From: Rhabdophis nuchalis
Lineage: Eukaryota; Chordata; Lepidosauria; Squamata; Natricidae
Direction of reading: 5' to 3'
DNA: 64,000 nucleotides
Assembly (NCBI GenBank): GCA_039707465.1
Contig: CM077648.1
Coordinates: 70,823,619-70,887,618, forward strand
The translations under genes and the position numbers were made by a program. Numbering within the stretch: the stretch's first letter is position 1; every line of letters begins with the position of its first letter. Positions 42,370 through 52,916 of the stretch are shown in pieces. The notes under the pieces were generated by a model. That model did not search any database. It was given only the letters and a program-made list of their open reading frames with translations, and was not told the DNA's origin.

Positions 42370-43019
42370 CATCAGCATGTCTCAGCGTGGTGCCTGGTCT
42401 GTGGACGAGGTGGTAACTGTACGCAGCTAGAAAAATAGTCCATTGGGTCATCCACGGTGACAGGGATGCAGGTGTTGGTCAGTCCCCAGCCAAAAGTCCC
42501 AAGAGTAGCTTGTGGTCCATGATGATCTTGAAGTCATGGGCGTTTAAATATTTGTGGAAACGCTTGACTCCAGCAACAGCAGCCAGAGCCTCCCGGTCCA
42601 ATTGACTGTAGTTCCTCTTGGCCGATGAGAGAGTCCTGGAATAGTAGGCGATGGATGCCTTGGTTCCATTGGCCATGCAATAGCTGAGGATGGCTCTGAT
42701 GCTGAAGGTGAGGCATCGCAAGTCAGTACAAGTGGCAAGGTCTGGTTGTACTGAAGCAGGAACGTGTCCGCTGAAAGGAGTTTCTCGACCGCAGTAAATG
42801 TGTCATCCTCAGCTTTTCCCCATTTCCATGTAGATTTCTTCCCCAGGAGACGATGCAATGGTTCAGCAACCATGGCTTTCTGCTTTAGGAAAACACTGTA
42901 GAAATTAAGCAGTCCGAGTAACGCTTGGAGCTCGATCTGGTTTTGTGGTGTGGGAGCCTCTTGAATGGCTTTAATTTTTTTGTTTGTGGGGTAAATCTGT
43001 GAGCCGTCAATGAGGTACC
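42370..43019 (-). pseudogene. Gypsy-B RT connection and RNase H
   Basis: The minus strand reads YLIDGSQIYPTNKKIKAIQE, LQALLGLLNFYSVFLKQKAM, PLVLTCDASPSA (RNase H Asp), MANGTKASIAYYSRTLSSAK, YSQLDREALAAVAGVKRFHK and HRPGTTLRHADALSQ. A frameshift near 42710 separates the RNase H halves. The solo LTR at 43024-43529 interrupts it upstream. Confidence 0.85.
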
Positions 43020-43023
43020 CTAG

Positions 43024-43529
43024 TGTTGCGGCAAAAACCAGGCACACCACAGACTGGTTCTAACGAAGGAACGAGAGACCACGAAGGTAGTAGAGAAACA
43101 GGATTTATTGACATGTCAAGAGTTCAGAGTGCTCTCACACTAAAGACTGAACTGCCTGGGCAACGCCCAGGGAGTTAGTTTTATACCTTCGTCCTTAATA
43201 CAGAAACACATATGGATAAAAGCAGAAGTTAACTTTGGAATAGTACAGAAACAGAAGTTAATAGCAAAAATTAATACGTGTCCTATAAATGCATAGTCAT
43301 TTGTTTAATGCCAGCTATAGTTCCCATATAGGGTTTACACCTCCCCTTCTCCCCCAGTTACTTCCTCTTTCCATCCAGCAATATTTGTAATACTTTGAGA
43401 ACTTTTAAGAACAGAGAAGTACACCCACACATCTTTCCCAAGCTGTCCAAAGGGCAAGCGGGCAAATCTCCCAAGGGGTCAGGGTTGACCCAGGGTCCAG
43501 GAATTGGGGTCCCTGGCCCCTCTGCCACA
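43024..43529 (-). mobile_element. Solo LTR (506 bp) inside gypsy-B RT
   Basis: The sequence begins TGTTGCGGCA and ends TCTGCCACA (imperfect inverted TG..CA termini). It is flanked by the 4-bp repeat CTAG (43020-43023 and 43530-43533). Gypsy-B coding sequence is contiguous on either side. The 'ggatttattgacatg' element gives AATAAA on the minus strand, suggesting a minus-strand LTR. A 4-bp duplication fits an endogenous-retrovirus or gypsy-type integrase. The internal region was lost by LTR-LTR recombination. Confidence 0.85.
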
Positions 43530-44550
43530 CTAGGAACTTGACCTTTGGCACGTTAATTTGGCACTTTTCCTTTTTTAAACAGAGGCCCTTTTCACTGATT
43601 CTGGTCAAAACAGTTCTAACTCTTTTAACTAGTTGTTCCTTATTTGTGGCGGGTATCAATATATCATCAAAATAGGGACAATTCCTGGTATCCCCTGCAA
43701 AAGTCGTTCCATGACGCTTTGGAACAGTCCAGGGGCAATACTTGATTTGATTTGATTTGATTAGATTTCTAGACCACCCCCTCTCCCCGAGGGGACTCGG
43801 GGCGGTGTACAGGTAAAAAAATTAAAAAGAGACATCAACATTACATATAAACTAAAATCCAATTAAATAATCCCCTGTACAAATTTATAAAAATTAAAAA
43901 CTTGACCTTAAAACCTAATCACATAAATTAAAATTACAAACTGAGGCGGGAAGCATGGAATTAGCCCAGGCCGGCTAGTTGAAACAGGTGGGTTTTGAGT
44001 TTCTGGCGGAAGGAGCGGAGGTCCGTGGTCGTTCTAATGTCAGGGGGAAGGTCATTCCAGGGGGTCGGGCCCATCACAGAGAAGGCCCTTCCCCTGGGCG
44101 TCGCCCGCTGGCATTGCCTAGTGGACGGCACCCGGAGAAATCCCTCTCTGTGAGAGCGAATCGGCCGAAGGGATGTATGGGGCAGGATGCGATCCCGCAA
44201 ATAACTAACTCTGAATTGTAGGCGGGTGCATTTAAAGGCATCCCTATGTGTCACAATGGTTTGGGCCTCCGCTGTGGCACCATCTACAGGCAACTGCTTG
44301 TATGCCTGTGCCATATCTAGTTTTGCAAAATCTTTGCCGGGCCTCAATGAATGCAGTAAATGCTGTGCAATAGGTACAGGGTAAGTGCTCTGTTTCATGC
44401 TTTGTTTATTGTATACTTATAGTCTGCGCACATGCGGACTGGCCCGTCTGGCTTGACCGGGGTCACTATAGGGGTCTCCCATCGGGCACGATCTACCAGC
44501 TTTAGGATTCCCATGCCAATTAATTTGTCCAATTCTAAGTCAATTTTGTG
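43530..44550 (-). pseudogene. Gypsy-B reverse transcriptase, interrupted by L2-g
   Basis: On the minus strand, AKLDMAQAYKQLPVDGATAE (motif A) lies at 44340-44270, followed at 44213 by L2-g. RT continues at 43744 with a motif B-like segment, then CPYFDDILIPATNKEQL with YFDD as the catalytic box, and EKGLCLKKEKCQINVPK. Two separate insertions and stops inactivate it. Confidence 0.8.
43745..44207 (-). mobile_element. L2 LINE 3' end, copy g
   Basis: This minus-strand piece starts at the SYLRDRILPHTSLRPIRSHR stretch of ORF2 and runs through GRAFSVMGPTPWNDLPPDIR and LAGLG. The 3'UTR follows with its conserved 'ccgccccgagtcccctcggg' end and an (AATCA)n-type tail (43745-43765). It is strongly 5'-truncated. 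Confidence 0.88.
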
Positions 44551-44985
44551 TCAGAGAGAGAAAGGCACTCTCCTGGGTTTCATTCTAATCGGAGCCACGT
44601 TGGGGTCCAGATTGAATGATATGGTGGTCTCCATGTATTTACCAAGACCGGTGCCAAAGACATTCGCGAACTCCCTAAAGAGTTCTTTGGTGCTGTTGTC
44701 TCGGAGGGCGTTGATTCTGGTTACTTCAAGGCCCAGGGGTTTGAACCAGTCCAGTTCTAGGAGGCTTGGCAATGTGCTTCTCACTACCGTTATGGGAAGT
44801 AGTCCACTGAATGCCTTGTATTGCACCCAGAAGATGCCCTGACCAAAAGCTGGGACTCGGTTTCCTTGATAGTCACTCAGACGGATGTCTGGAACTCGCA
44901 GTTTGTGCCTTCTCAGGTTGGGGATGATTTTCTTGAGGGTGGCCCAGGACATGATGGTCAGCAATGACCCTGTGTCAACCTCCAT
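44551..44985 (-). pseudogene. Gypsy-B protease
   Basis: The 144-codon open frame starts EVDTGSLLTIMSWATLKK, with the retroviral aspartic-protease D-T-G intact. It continues through RLSDYQGNRVPAFGQ and LLELDWFKPLGLE to the beginning of the RT region. The apparent ATG is internal to the gag-pol frame. Confidence 0.8.
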
Positions 44986-45143
44986 GGAGCATGGCGATCT
45001 TTCTAGGAGGATGGTGACCTTCAGCTTTGCGGTGTGGCTGATGCTGGTTTAGCTGATGGTCGTGTGGTGTGTCGCTCCGGGGGCTCCCTCCTTCTGTTTG
45101 GGTCTTGGCTGCCATGTTCCCCGTCTCTGCGGCTTTGAGTGCA

Positions 45144-46060
45144 TTAGTAGATATCGTGGCTGTCAGATGGCTGCTGGGAACTCGCTTCTGCACACTCTGG
45201 CAATGTGTCCTTTCCATTCGCAGTGCTGGCAGCGCTGGCAGACAGTGTCCCTGAAAAGGCAACCCAATCACTGATGATTGCTTCCGCAGGGTGGAAACTG
45301 CGATTTGAATTTCTGCACCGATTCCTTGCGATCATTGCACATGCAATATACGTCGTCATCACTGTCTGAGGCCTCGGGCTCTGCGGTCTCGTGATGCATG
45401 CCTGTGGTTTTGCGCGCGCTCTTTGGGCTGTTCTGTTTCTGTAGCGTTTCTGTTGACTTGGTTGAGGATTCAGTAGCCCTGGCTTCATCAGGGGTTAGTC
45501 TTCACGAGCAGCCTCCTCTGCAAATGAGTGTCTCAAACACTGCAAATTATGCGGTCAAGGAGGAGCTCATCCAGATCCCTGAATTCACAATACGCTGCGG
45601 CTTTTCAGAGTGCAGCAACATACTGGTTTATCGATTCGCCTTCCCTCTGGTTCCAGAGGTTGAATTTGTGCCTCCGGACATATTTAGATGGTTTCGGAGC
45701 ATAGTGCGTCCTCAGCGTCTGTTGGAGAACTGACCAAGCGACCAAATGGAGTGGTGTTGGCTCGGAGAGATCTTTCGCCATCTCAAACACCTCAGGTCTG
45801 CAGTAACTTAAAAACATGGCTTTCTTCTGGCCTTCAGAAAGGCCGAGGAGGTCATTTACTTCGAGGAAGCAGTCAACCTCCTCATATAGGACTCCCAGTG
45901 TTCGGTGGCTGGATCAAATGGAGCTGGTGGGGCATGCATCATCATCTTGCTTGTAGCTAATTCAAATCTGCCGCTCTAAGATGGTTGCTCACTGCTGTGC
46001 TTCGCTTCAGGCTGGATTACGTGCTGGATTGTTTCTGGTCTCGTGCCTACTTGCCTTTCA
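45144..46060 (-). pseudogene. Gypsy-B gag with CCHC zinc knuckle
   Basis: The minus strand reads MFLSYCRPEVFEMAKDLSEP then LRTHYAPKPSKYVRRHKF and REGESINQYVAAL, typical capsid sequence of this gypsy group. The knuckle CQHCEWKGHIARVC (CX2CX4HX4C) lies at about 45193-45240 in another frame. Frameshifts break the gene. Confidence 0.75.
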
Positions 46061-46079
46061 ATCCCATCCTCGTCATCAG

Positions 46080-46349
46080 TGTTAAATCGTGGGAATGGAT
46101 GAGGCAGACTCAGGCTTCAGTAACAACAGCTCTTTATTAGTGACTCAGATAACCAGCAAAGACCCTGCCTGGCAGCAGCCCTTTTATAGGGCTCAGGCAG
46201 GGCCATCGACCAATCAGGTTTGAATGAATTCCTGCAGGTAGCAAAGGACCTGAATGGAAACTACTTTCAATGCTATTTACATAAGAATCACTCCAAGTAC
46301 TTAACACCCATCCCCTCTTAGTTGGTCTCATCCAACTTGTGACTAGTCA
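46080..46349 (-). repeat. Gypsy-B 5' LTR
   Basis: The LTR runs on the minus strand from about 46349 to 46080. It has TATAAAAG at 46188-46181 and AATAAA at 46138-46133, the order expected for U3-R. Homology to the 3' LTR may extend to about 46366. The inner end is ACA at 46082-46080. Confidence 0.8.
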
Positions 46350-47231
46350 CGTAGGTAAGTGATCTTTGCCTAGATGTGATAAAGCTGATTCTAGAACCAT
46401 AGCCTCAAAAACCTCCCAAGAAACACAGGGCATTACATCTTTTCATTCTATTCATTTAGCTTCCTATTTGAAGCTAATACAAATCATTCTATCAAAAATT
46501 TTCAGCCAGATAATGGCAACTTACCACCAATTGTCTCTTCTTAACTATTCTTCCCTAAAAAGGCTCAAGATACTTTTAATAAGACAGCTATCTGATTTAC
46601 AGAGACATACATCATTATCCTAATTGTGACAATAGGCTCAAATTTAACTTTGTATACTTGTCTGGTATATTCATTTCCATTTCCATTGTTTGACACTTCA
46701 GATCAATCCCATAGGCTCTATGTATATGAAACGTTTTTTGATCTATCAAGCACCAAAGGTAAGGAGGTAGTATATCTATCCATCACCAGGAAGTAATGAA
46801 AATGACCCCAAGACTAGGTGAAAGTCAGACTGGGTCATTATGGTTTAAAACAACCCATAGTTATGATGATCATGTATTCTCAAGCTACTTCTGACTTCAA
46901 AAAAGGTTTAAATGAATCAGAACTAGCAATCTAATCAAATCCATCCTCGCCCTCTTCAAATTCAAGTGCTGTAGTTCAGAAGGGGATATTGCTCTACCAC
47001 TAAGAGAAAAGTACAATAGCTGCATGCTCAATCTGTCATTTAGGCCTAACCTTACAAATACAGTTTTGCATCTGGCGACCTGTGAAACAACATTCTTCAC
47101 AACAAACAATGTCTTGCAATGCACATTTGCCTTCCACCTCATTGCTTTCAGGTTGTGAATGACCTATAATTCAGCCAGGCAGATCATCTTGAGAAATACC
47201 TTGTATTTGCTGTCCAGTCAGGTTTTGGTGA
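46350..47231. other. Unassigned sequence
   Basis: I see no gene, RNA or classified repeat. It is ordinary AT-rich flanking DNA with chance reading frames only. Confidence 0.4.
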
Positions 47232-47233
47232 TA

Positions 47234-47732
47234 CAGTGGTACCTCGGTTTACGAACTTAATTCGTGAACTGACTCTGTTCGCGATCCGAATTGGTCGTGA
47301 AGCGAGGCACAATTTCCCATAGGGTTCAATGTAAATCCGGTTAATCCGTTCTGACCTTGTTTTTTGGTCGTGATTCTTGAACTGACTCTATTCGCGAACC
47401 GAATTGGTCGTGAACAGAGGCACAGTTTCCCATAGGGTTCAATGTAAATCCGGTTAATCCGTTCTGACCTTGTTTTTTGGTCGTCCGCAGCTCCGGTTCG
47501 TGAAGCGAAACGGGGTTCGTGAATCCGAGCATTTTTACGAACTTTTCTGTTCGTGAAGCGAGGCGGAGTTCGTGAAGCGAGACGGAGTTCGTGAAGCGGA
47601 GCATTTTTTTACGAACTTTTCCGTTCGTGAAGCGAAACGGTGTTTGTGAACCGGAGCACATTTTTTGGAAAATTTCTGTTCGTAAACCGAATTGGTCGTG
47701 AACAGAGGCGTTCGTGAACCGAGGTACCACTG
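47234..47732. mobile_element. Mariner-type MITE with 'cagtggtacctcggttTacg' termini
   Basis: The terminal inverted repeats are cagtggtacctcggtttacg and its inverted copy ending gaaccgaggtaccactg. Both abut TA (47232-47233 and 47733-47734). The body contains a tandem duplication of about 120 bp (47253-47365 and 47366-47485) and several 'gttcgtgaagcga' repeats. It has no transposase. The TA target suggests the Tc1/mariner superfamily. Confidence 0.85.
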
Positions 47733-47734
47733 TA

Positions 47735-48489
47735 CATGTCAGCACTGCTCCCTTGTCTACAATTTAATTAATTAGACCACAATTATTATTATTTTATTAT
47801 AAATAAATTTGGCAATCAAAATATCAGTCTGAGCACAAGGAACCCAGCTACCAGAACGCTTAGCTCAAAATATGAGATATGGGGCCTAAAATAAATATTG
47901 TATCCAAAATTACCCATCTCTCTTTCCCTCTCCCCCAAAAATGTGCTCTCATCTGCCAGCATACTTTATTCATCTGTCACTACTTTTATTCTCCCTTGTG
48001 AGGCATTTATACATAGAGATGCTTCTGTAAAAAACAGGTGTCTGATCATTCCTGCAGTTCAAGCCAAAATGGCCATGGACAGTGCCTAGTGACTGAAGCG
48101 GGGAGGTGGGGTACATGTTTGCAGCAGACTAAAGTGACCGATAGGAATGCAGCAGATTCTAATTCCTGGCTGCATCTGTAACCAAAAGATTGGCAAAGCA
48201 TGACAGATCTCTATCCATAACACCACCGAAGAGGGAAAACATTGGTACAGATTAAAGGCTGATTTAAAACTGCCTTAGATAGGCCTGGGGATAAGACAAA
48301 GTTGTCATGAGGTTTAAAAAAAGCACATACCATGAACTATGTTAATGTCATGGTTAATGGCAAATGTGAAAGAATCCTCAATTGATCCAGGAAAATGTTA
48401 ATATATCTACTAAAAATTGAAATGATTAAATATAGCACACTGATGCTCCAATAATCACTTTCTGTAATAAATCTAAATAATAATGGCAC
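47735..48489. other. Unassigned sequence
   Basis: I see no recognisable gene or repeat apart from a short ATT tract near 47783. Confidence 0.4.
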
Positions 48490-48738
48490 ATCTACCAATA
48501 TTTAGTTAGTTAGTTAGTTTGTCAAACATGTACAAGATAATGGTATAAGTATAAACATGGACCTGAATAAAGGAAATGAGTACAAATAAATGGGAACAGG
48601 ATATGGACAGTACGCACGCTGGTGCGCTTATGCACGCCCCCTTTACGGACCTCTTAGGAATGAGGTAAGGTTCATAGTAGACAGTTTTAAGGTTGAAACT
48701 GTGGGGATTTGAGGATGTAACAATGGTGTCAGGTAGAG
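48490..48738 (-). mobile_element. 3' end of a CR1-like LINE
   Basis: The minus strand reads ALPDTIVTSSNPHSFN near the end of an ORF, then a 3'UTR with 'gggcgtgcataagcgcacca', ending in a (CTAA)n tail (48502-48520 on the plus strand as ttag repeats). The 'LPD..V.S....F' ending is common at LINE ORF2 C-termini. Clade assignment is tentative. Confidence 0.5.
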
Positions 48739-49328
48739 CAGTGATTCTTAACCTTTTTGAAAGAATCACCCCCTTGAGCCATTGAGGAAATTATCATCAT
48801 CCCCCTCCTCCAACATAACCTCTCAATCACAACACAGGGAAATAATTCTTCAATTTATGCAAATACATTTTTTGTTTTCTTTAAAATTGTCATCAGGACA
48901 CATCGATGCAAATAATATATTTCAAGTCTTTTTCCCATATCTCAACTGTGTGAAAAATTCTGATGCCACCCATCACTTTACTCCCAAACTTCGTGATACA
49001 TGTATTTCATTATCTTATTTATTCAAGACACTTAAATGCAATGACCACTGAAAACAAAATTCAATTGTAAGAAAATGAAATGCCCGAAAAAAACAAGAAG
49101 AATTTGAAAACGAAGCCACTCAGCATGCAAAGTTTCGAAAGAAGCGCTCATCCCTCCATCACTGCCCATTCTGGCCAATGGTGCGCCACTGTATGGGTAG
49201 ATTGATAGAGTAAGGTGACCAGACGTCCCGTTTTTGGCGGGACAGTCCCAATTTTTGACAATTTGTCCTGCGTTCCACGGCGTTTTAAAAAACTCCCGAT
49301 TTTTAGAAAGAATGCATGACAAGCTAGG
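48739..49328. other. hAT-like terminus and other MITE debris
   Basis: The sequence CAGTGATTCTTAACCTTTTTG at 48739 looks like a hAT terminal repeat. At 49216-49328 lies a 'gtgaccagacgtcccgtttt' element remnant with a short inverted pair (gtcccgtttttggcgggac). Neither has a matching second end that I can find. Confidence 0.35.
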
Positions 49329-49329
49329 G

Positions 49330-49850
49330 CAGTGGTCGGCAAACCGCGGCTCGCGAGCCACAAGCAGCTCTTTGGCCCCTCGAGTGCAGCTCTTCCTCCA
49401 CCCTCGTCGACGGTGGGACTCCTTGGGCTCCGGGGATGTGCTCCGGCTGCCCCATGGCCAAGGAGGCAGCCGTAGCCTCCCCAGCCAGCATGCCGGTCAC
49501 TCATCTGCTTCCCAGGGGCTGAAGAGGCTCCACGGGGGGGGGGGAGGGAACTGGTAGCCAGGGCGGGCGAGCAGGGCGCTGCGGTGACGTCCAGCAACAT
49601 TCCCTGCCCGCCCTCTCTGCTGGCTCACCCACCGGCGGTCAGTTCCCTCCCTCCTTCTCTCCCCCCCCCCCCCGCAGAGCCCCTTCAGCCCCTGGGAAGC
49701 AGACAAGTGGCCGGCATGCTGGCTGGGGAGGCTACAGCTGCCTCTTTCGCCTTGGGACAGCCCGAGCACTTCCCAGGGGCTGAAGAGGCTCCCGGGGAGG
49801 GGTGGGGGGGGGAGAGACAGACAGACAGGCAGAGACAGGTATAAGAGATT
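49330..49850. mobile_element. hAT-like element, left end with internal inverted repeat
   Basis: The left end reads cagtggtcggcaaaccgcgg followed by 'ctcgcgagcc', a known kind of hAT terminus in vertebrates. The segment around 49486-49552 (catgccggtc ... cttcccaggggctgaagagg ... gggagggaactg) is repeated inverted at about 49637-49720, and a third partial copy lies at 49766-49805. No right terminus matching the left one is visible. Confidence 0.5.
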
Positions 49851-50289
49851 CTATTGTGAGCAGAGGAGTGGAATATAAAATATTACGTTTTACATTCTAT
49901 GATTTCAAGGAATATGGAAAGGAATGTGATGTTCTCCCCTTGCTTACATGATTAAAATTGTTCAATGCAGATCAGTTAATTCACCACAATCATATTCCGT
50001 TGTTTACATTCTTAAATCATCATTCACTGCAAGTTGACCCTGTCTTAGCCACGAACTGACAGCTGTACCAGAGCTGGATCTGCGCACATGCCTTGAAGGG
50101 ACATAGTTTCAGGCATTCGGGGGCCCAATTATATAAACATAGCTGAACTCAGCATCCTTACCAATATAAACATGGAACAGGGTTACTCCGGGTTTATATA
50201 AAATCCAACGGTATGATTTTGGGTTGTTAGCTGGGAGACGCTAACCCAAATGAGCGACTGCGTTAAATTGAAAATTAGGGCAACCGTTC
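49851..50289. other. Unassigned sequence upstream of the CpG island
   Basis: I see no gene or repeat signature. It forms the immediate upstream flank of the YAF2 promoter region. Confidence 0.4.
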
Positions 50290-50811
50290 GCTAAAAGGCT
50301 TGGCTTAGGAAACGTTATGGCTTCACGACGGGGGGAGGGGGGGCAGAAACCCATCTCCGGCAAGGCGAGCGCGTCTTTGCGCAAAAGAGGTGCTTTGAGC
50401 CCCAAAAGGGCGCCTTCTCGTCAGCGTCTGAGGAAGGCGAAAGGCATTCCCCTTTGCTCCGGCCGCCGTCTGGGACGCCTCGGCCTGGCTGTGGGCTGAC
50501 GCTGGTTGGCGACGGGAGGAACACGTGAGTGAGAAGAAAGGGGGAGCACAAGGTCGGGTTGAGCAAGGGGGCGGCGGCAGCAGGAGTTTCCCCGACATCT
50601 GGAGGTGTCGGCGGCCACGCTTTGGAGCGAGCGGCAGGCGGTAGCTGTTCGCCGCAGCAATAGCGGCTGCAGCGGCTCCTCCTCCTGCTGCTGCTTCGCT
50701 GAGTCCCTCCGCCTGAGTGCCAGCCGTCGCCTCTCCGAGCCTTCGGTCGCTCCTCCTTATTGACAAGAACACAAAGGGCCGCGCCGGTCTGGAGACGCGT
50801 CTATAGCCGGC
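50290..50811 (+). promoter_or_regulatory. YAF2: CpG-rich YAF2 promoter and 5'UTR region
   Basis: Base composition changes abruptly to GC-rich with many CpGs from about 50290 and stays so until about 51380, spanning both first exons. This is the usual CpG-island promoter of a widely expressed gene. No TATA box stands out and the transcription start cannot be fixed from sequence. Long open frames on the minus strand here are compositional. Confidence 0.7.
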
Positions 50812-50837
50812 ATGGGAGACAAGAAGAGCCCCACAAG
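50812..50837 (+). CDS. YAF2: YAF2 coding exon 1
   Basis: ATG at 50812 begins MGDKKSPTR, the invariant N-terminus of YAF2. It is followed by a consensus splice donor (ag|gtgaga) at 50838. The last codon is split after its second base and completed by exon 2. YAF2 is a nuclear zinc-finger protein that bridges RING1A/B in variant PRC1 and binds YY1 and MYC. The paralogue RYBP begins with a slightly different sequence. Intron 1 (50838-51243) is only about 400 bp. Confidence 0.92.
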
Positions 50838-51243
50838 GTGAGAAGAGCGGAAAGACGAGAGGGAGGCCAAACAAGTAGACAGGCAGACAGACAGGCAAAG
50901 GGCCTTCGCGGGCAGGCTGGTCAGGAGACGGCAGACGGCTGCGAGGCCGGCGTCCCCGCTTCTTTTTATCACCCTCCCCCTCTCCCTCCTCCTCTGCCAA
51001 AGTCTTTGGCGCCCCCCAACGTAGCAGAAGTGATGGCGGTGAGAAGGAGGAGGAGAAGGAAAAAAGAGGGAGGAGGAGGAGACGTGGTGGGAAGCGGCGG
51101 CGGCAGACAAGGAGAAGCGAGGCCCTAAGGGGAAGCAGGGAAGGAAGGGGAAGGGCGGCCGCGGCGATGCCTTGTTTTGTGTCTTAAATTTCCTTACGTT
51201 TTCCTTCGTCCTCCCTCTCCCCTCCCCCCGCTTTTTTGAGTAG

Positions 51244-51369
51244 GCCGAAGCGGCAACCGAAACCTTCCTCCGACGAAGGCTATTGGGACTGCAGCGTGTG
51301 CACCTTCCGGAACAGCGCCGAGGCCTTCAAGTGCATGATGTGCGATGTGAGAAAGGGCACCTCCACCCG
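51244..51369 (+). CDS. YAF2: YAF2 coding exon 2 (RanBP2-type zinc finger)
   Basis: The 126-bp exon follows a pyrimidine-rich tract and acceptor (ttttttgagtag|g) and ends at a strong donor (cg|gtgagt). It encodes [20 protein letters not shown] followed by [20 protein letters not shown]. The residues W-D-C-X2-C-X10-C-X2-C form a RanBP2/NZF zinc finger that in the RYBP/YAF2 family binds ubiquitinated H2A. The residues [10 protein letters not shown] and MMCD distinguish YAF2 from RYBP. Exon 3 is not in the window. Confidence 0.95.
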
Positions 51370-52916
51370 GTGAGTGAGCGGGCAAGAAGCCTGACCTGAC
51401 AGCCACTTCCCTAGGCAAAGCGGGGGCGGGGGGAAGACGGCTCGAGTCAGGAAAGGTGGATCAATAGGGGAGCTGCCACCACCCTAGCCGTGGGGCAGGC
51501 GTATCGATTGCTCTCTTCTATGAGAAGTGTAACAGCTCCATTTGCACCCTCCCCCTTCTTTACTTCAATAAACATCCCACTCGGGCTGAAACAGAAGTCC
51601 CCTGTGGTGAACTTAAAACTTGCGAATAAGATGCTCTTTCTGTCTGCTTCCCACCCCTCTGGATATGTAGGAAGATGGGAAGTGCTGGCTGTTGGTTTTT
51701 AATCCTGATAAACTAAAGTATTTCTCATGCTTTGAAATGCTGAAACTGACCAAATATTAATAGCAAGCAGTTTCACAAATTGAGAATAGATTTTATGTCA
51801 TCAGTTGAAAATAAAACAAAAATGGGCCAGAGTTTGTTTTAATTGAGACAACTCTGTTGTTATACTGTGCTTTGTATACCCAAACATGTGCACACATGGA
51901 CAAGTCCATGGACTGTCTTTTGTGATATTAGCAAGCACATATATACTGTTGATCAAAATAAAAGTACTCTCTATTACATTTGAAAATATTAACAATGATA
52001 ATGTAGACAATAAGAATATATTTTTCTGTCCCTGTATTCCAGAACTTTTAAAAATTATTTGATTATCCAAAATCTGTTATTATAAAGAGAGAGGGAAATG
52101 AGGAAATATGTGATGGAGATACATATTTATGAAAGTTGAGTGAGTGGTGGCTGCTGAGGTTATGAACATTTCAAGTTTCTGTGGGATGTTTAAAAAAGTG
52201 AAAAACATGGTTATTGCTAATTTGGGAGGCAAAGGTGGAGCAGGAGGTTTGCTATTCCACAACCTGGAACAACAGCAGTCTCTCCTGATGCAGTTGTCAA
52301 TAGGATTGCCTAGTCAGTAACAATAAGTATTTGCTGAGCTACTCCCTGCTTCTTTACATGATTATACACGTGTGAAAATATAACCAAGATAATATTTTCA
52401 TATTGCACTTATCTCCTACGCCCCACTGTTACTTTAAGTAGTTACTGATGAACTTACAGTTTTCTTTAATTTCTTTCAACAATTTACAATAGCAATACAT
52501 GCTTTCTTTCAAACAACCATCCCTCACAGCTACTTCTTAACAGAGTTAGAGATCATATTTTGCTCCAGGTACAGTTGTAACTTAGAACAGTACTTAGCAC
52601 TTAATTCAAAGAATTAAACAGAAGTGATCTACTTAAATATATAAAGCAAGTGATCCGTGTGTAGAATGGTTCAGTTCTGTTTTCTGTCACTGGGGTCTCA
52701 CAATGATTAATACTGAGAACATGACCTATTTGTACCCCATATTGTTATTTGTTATTTCCTTGGCACTCTTAGATTTTGAATATTCAGACCAAGCCAGTAG
52801 ACATGCATGCACACATGTATTTGTGACATTTTAAAAAAATTATCAGCAATATTTTCTGCCCAGTTCGATTACGGAAATACTTGTTATTAATCTATTGTAG
52901 TTAAAATATTTTATAA

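Larger units (their letters stand above)
13372..46349 (-). mobile_element. Gypsy-B: minus-strand Ty3/gypsy element hosting a large nest
   Basis: The element runs on the minus strand from its 5' LTR (46080-46349) to its 3' LTR. The 3' LTR is split between 40737-40941 and 13372-13461 by insertion of gypsy-A. Internal order on the minus strand is gag (about 46060-45270), zinc knuckle, protease, reverse transcriptase, RNase H and integrase, a Ty3/gypsy gene order. The protein resembles the K02A2.6-like gypsy group. The left LTR border is set to TGTTA at 13371/13372 and is uncertain by about 20 bp. A target-site duplication could not be confirmed. Confidence 0.75.

Noticed and set aside
50323..51110. 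Long minus-strand frames (up to 225 codons) opposite YAF2 exon 1
   Set aside because: Low-complexity R/P/S-rich translations of a CpG island; no domain, and the sense strand carries a convincing gene.
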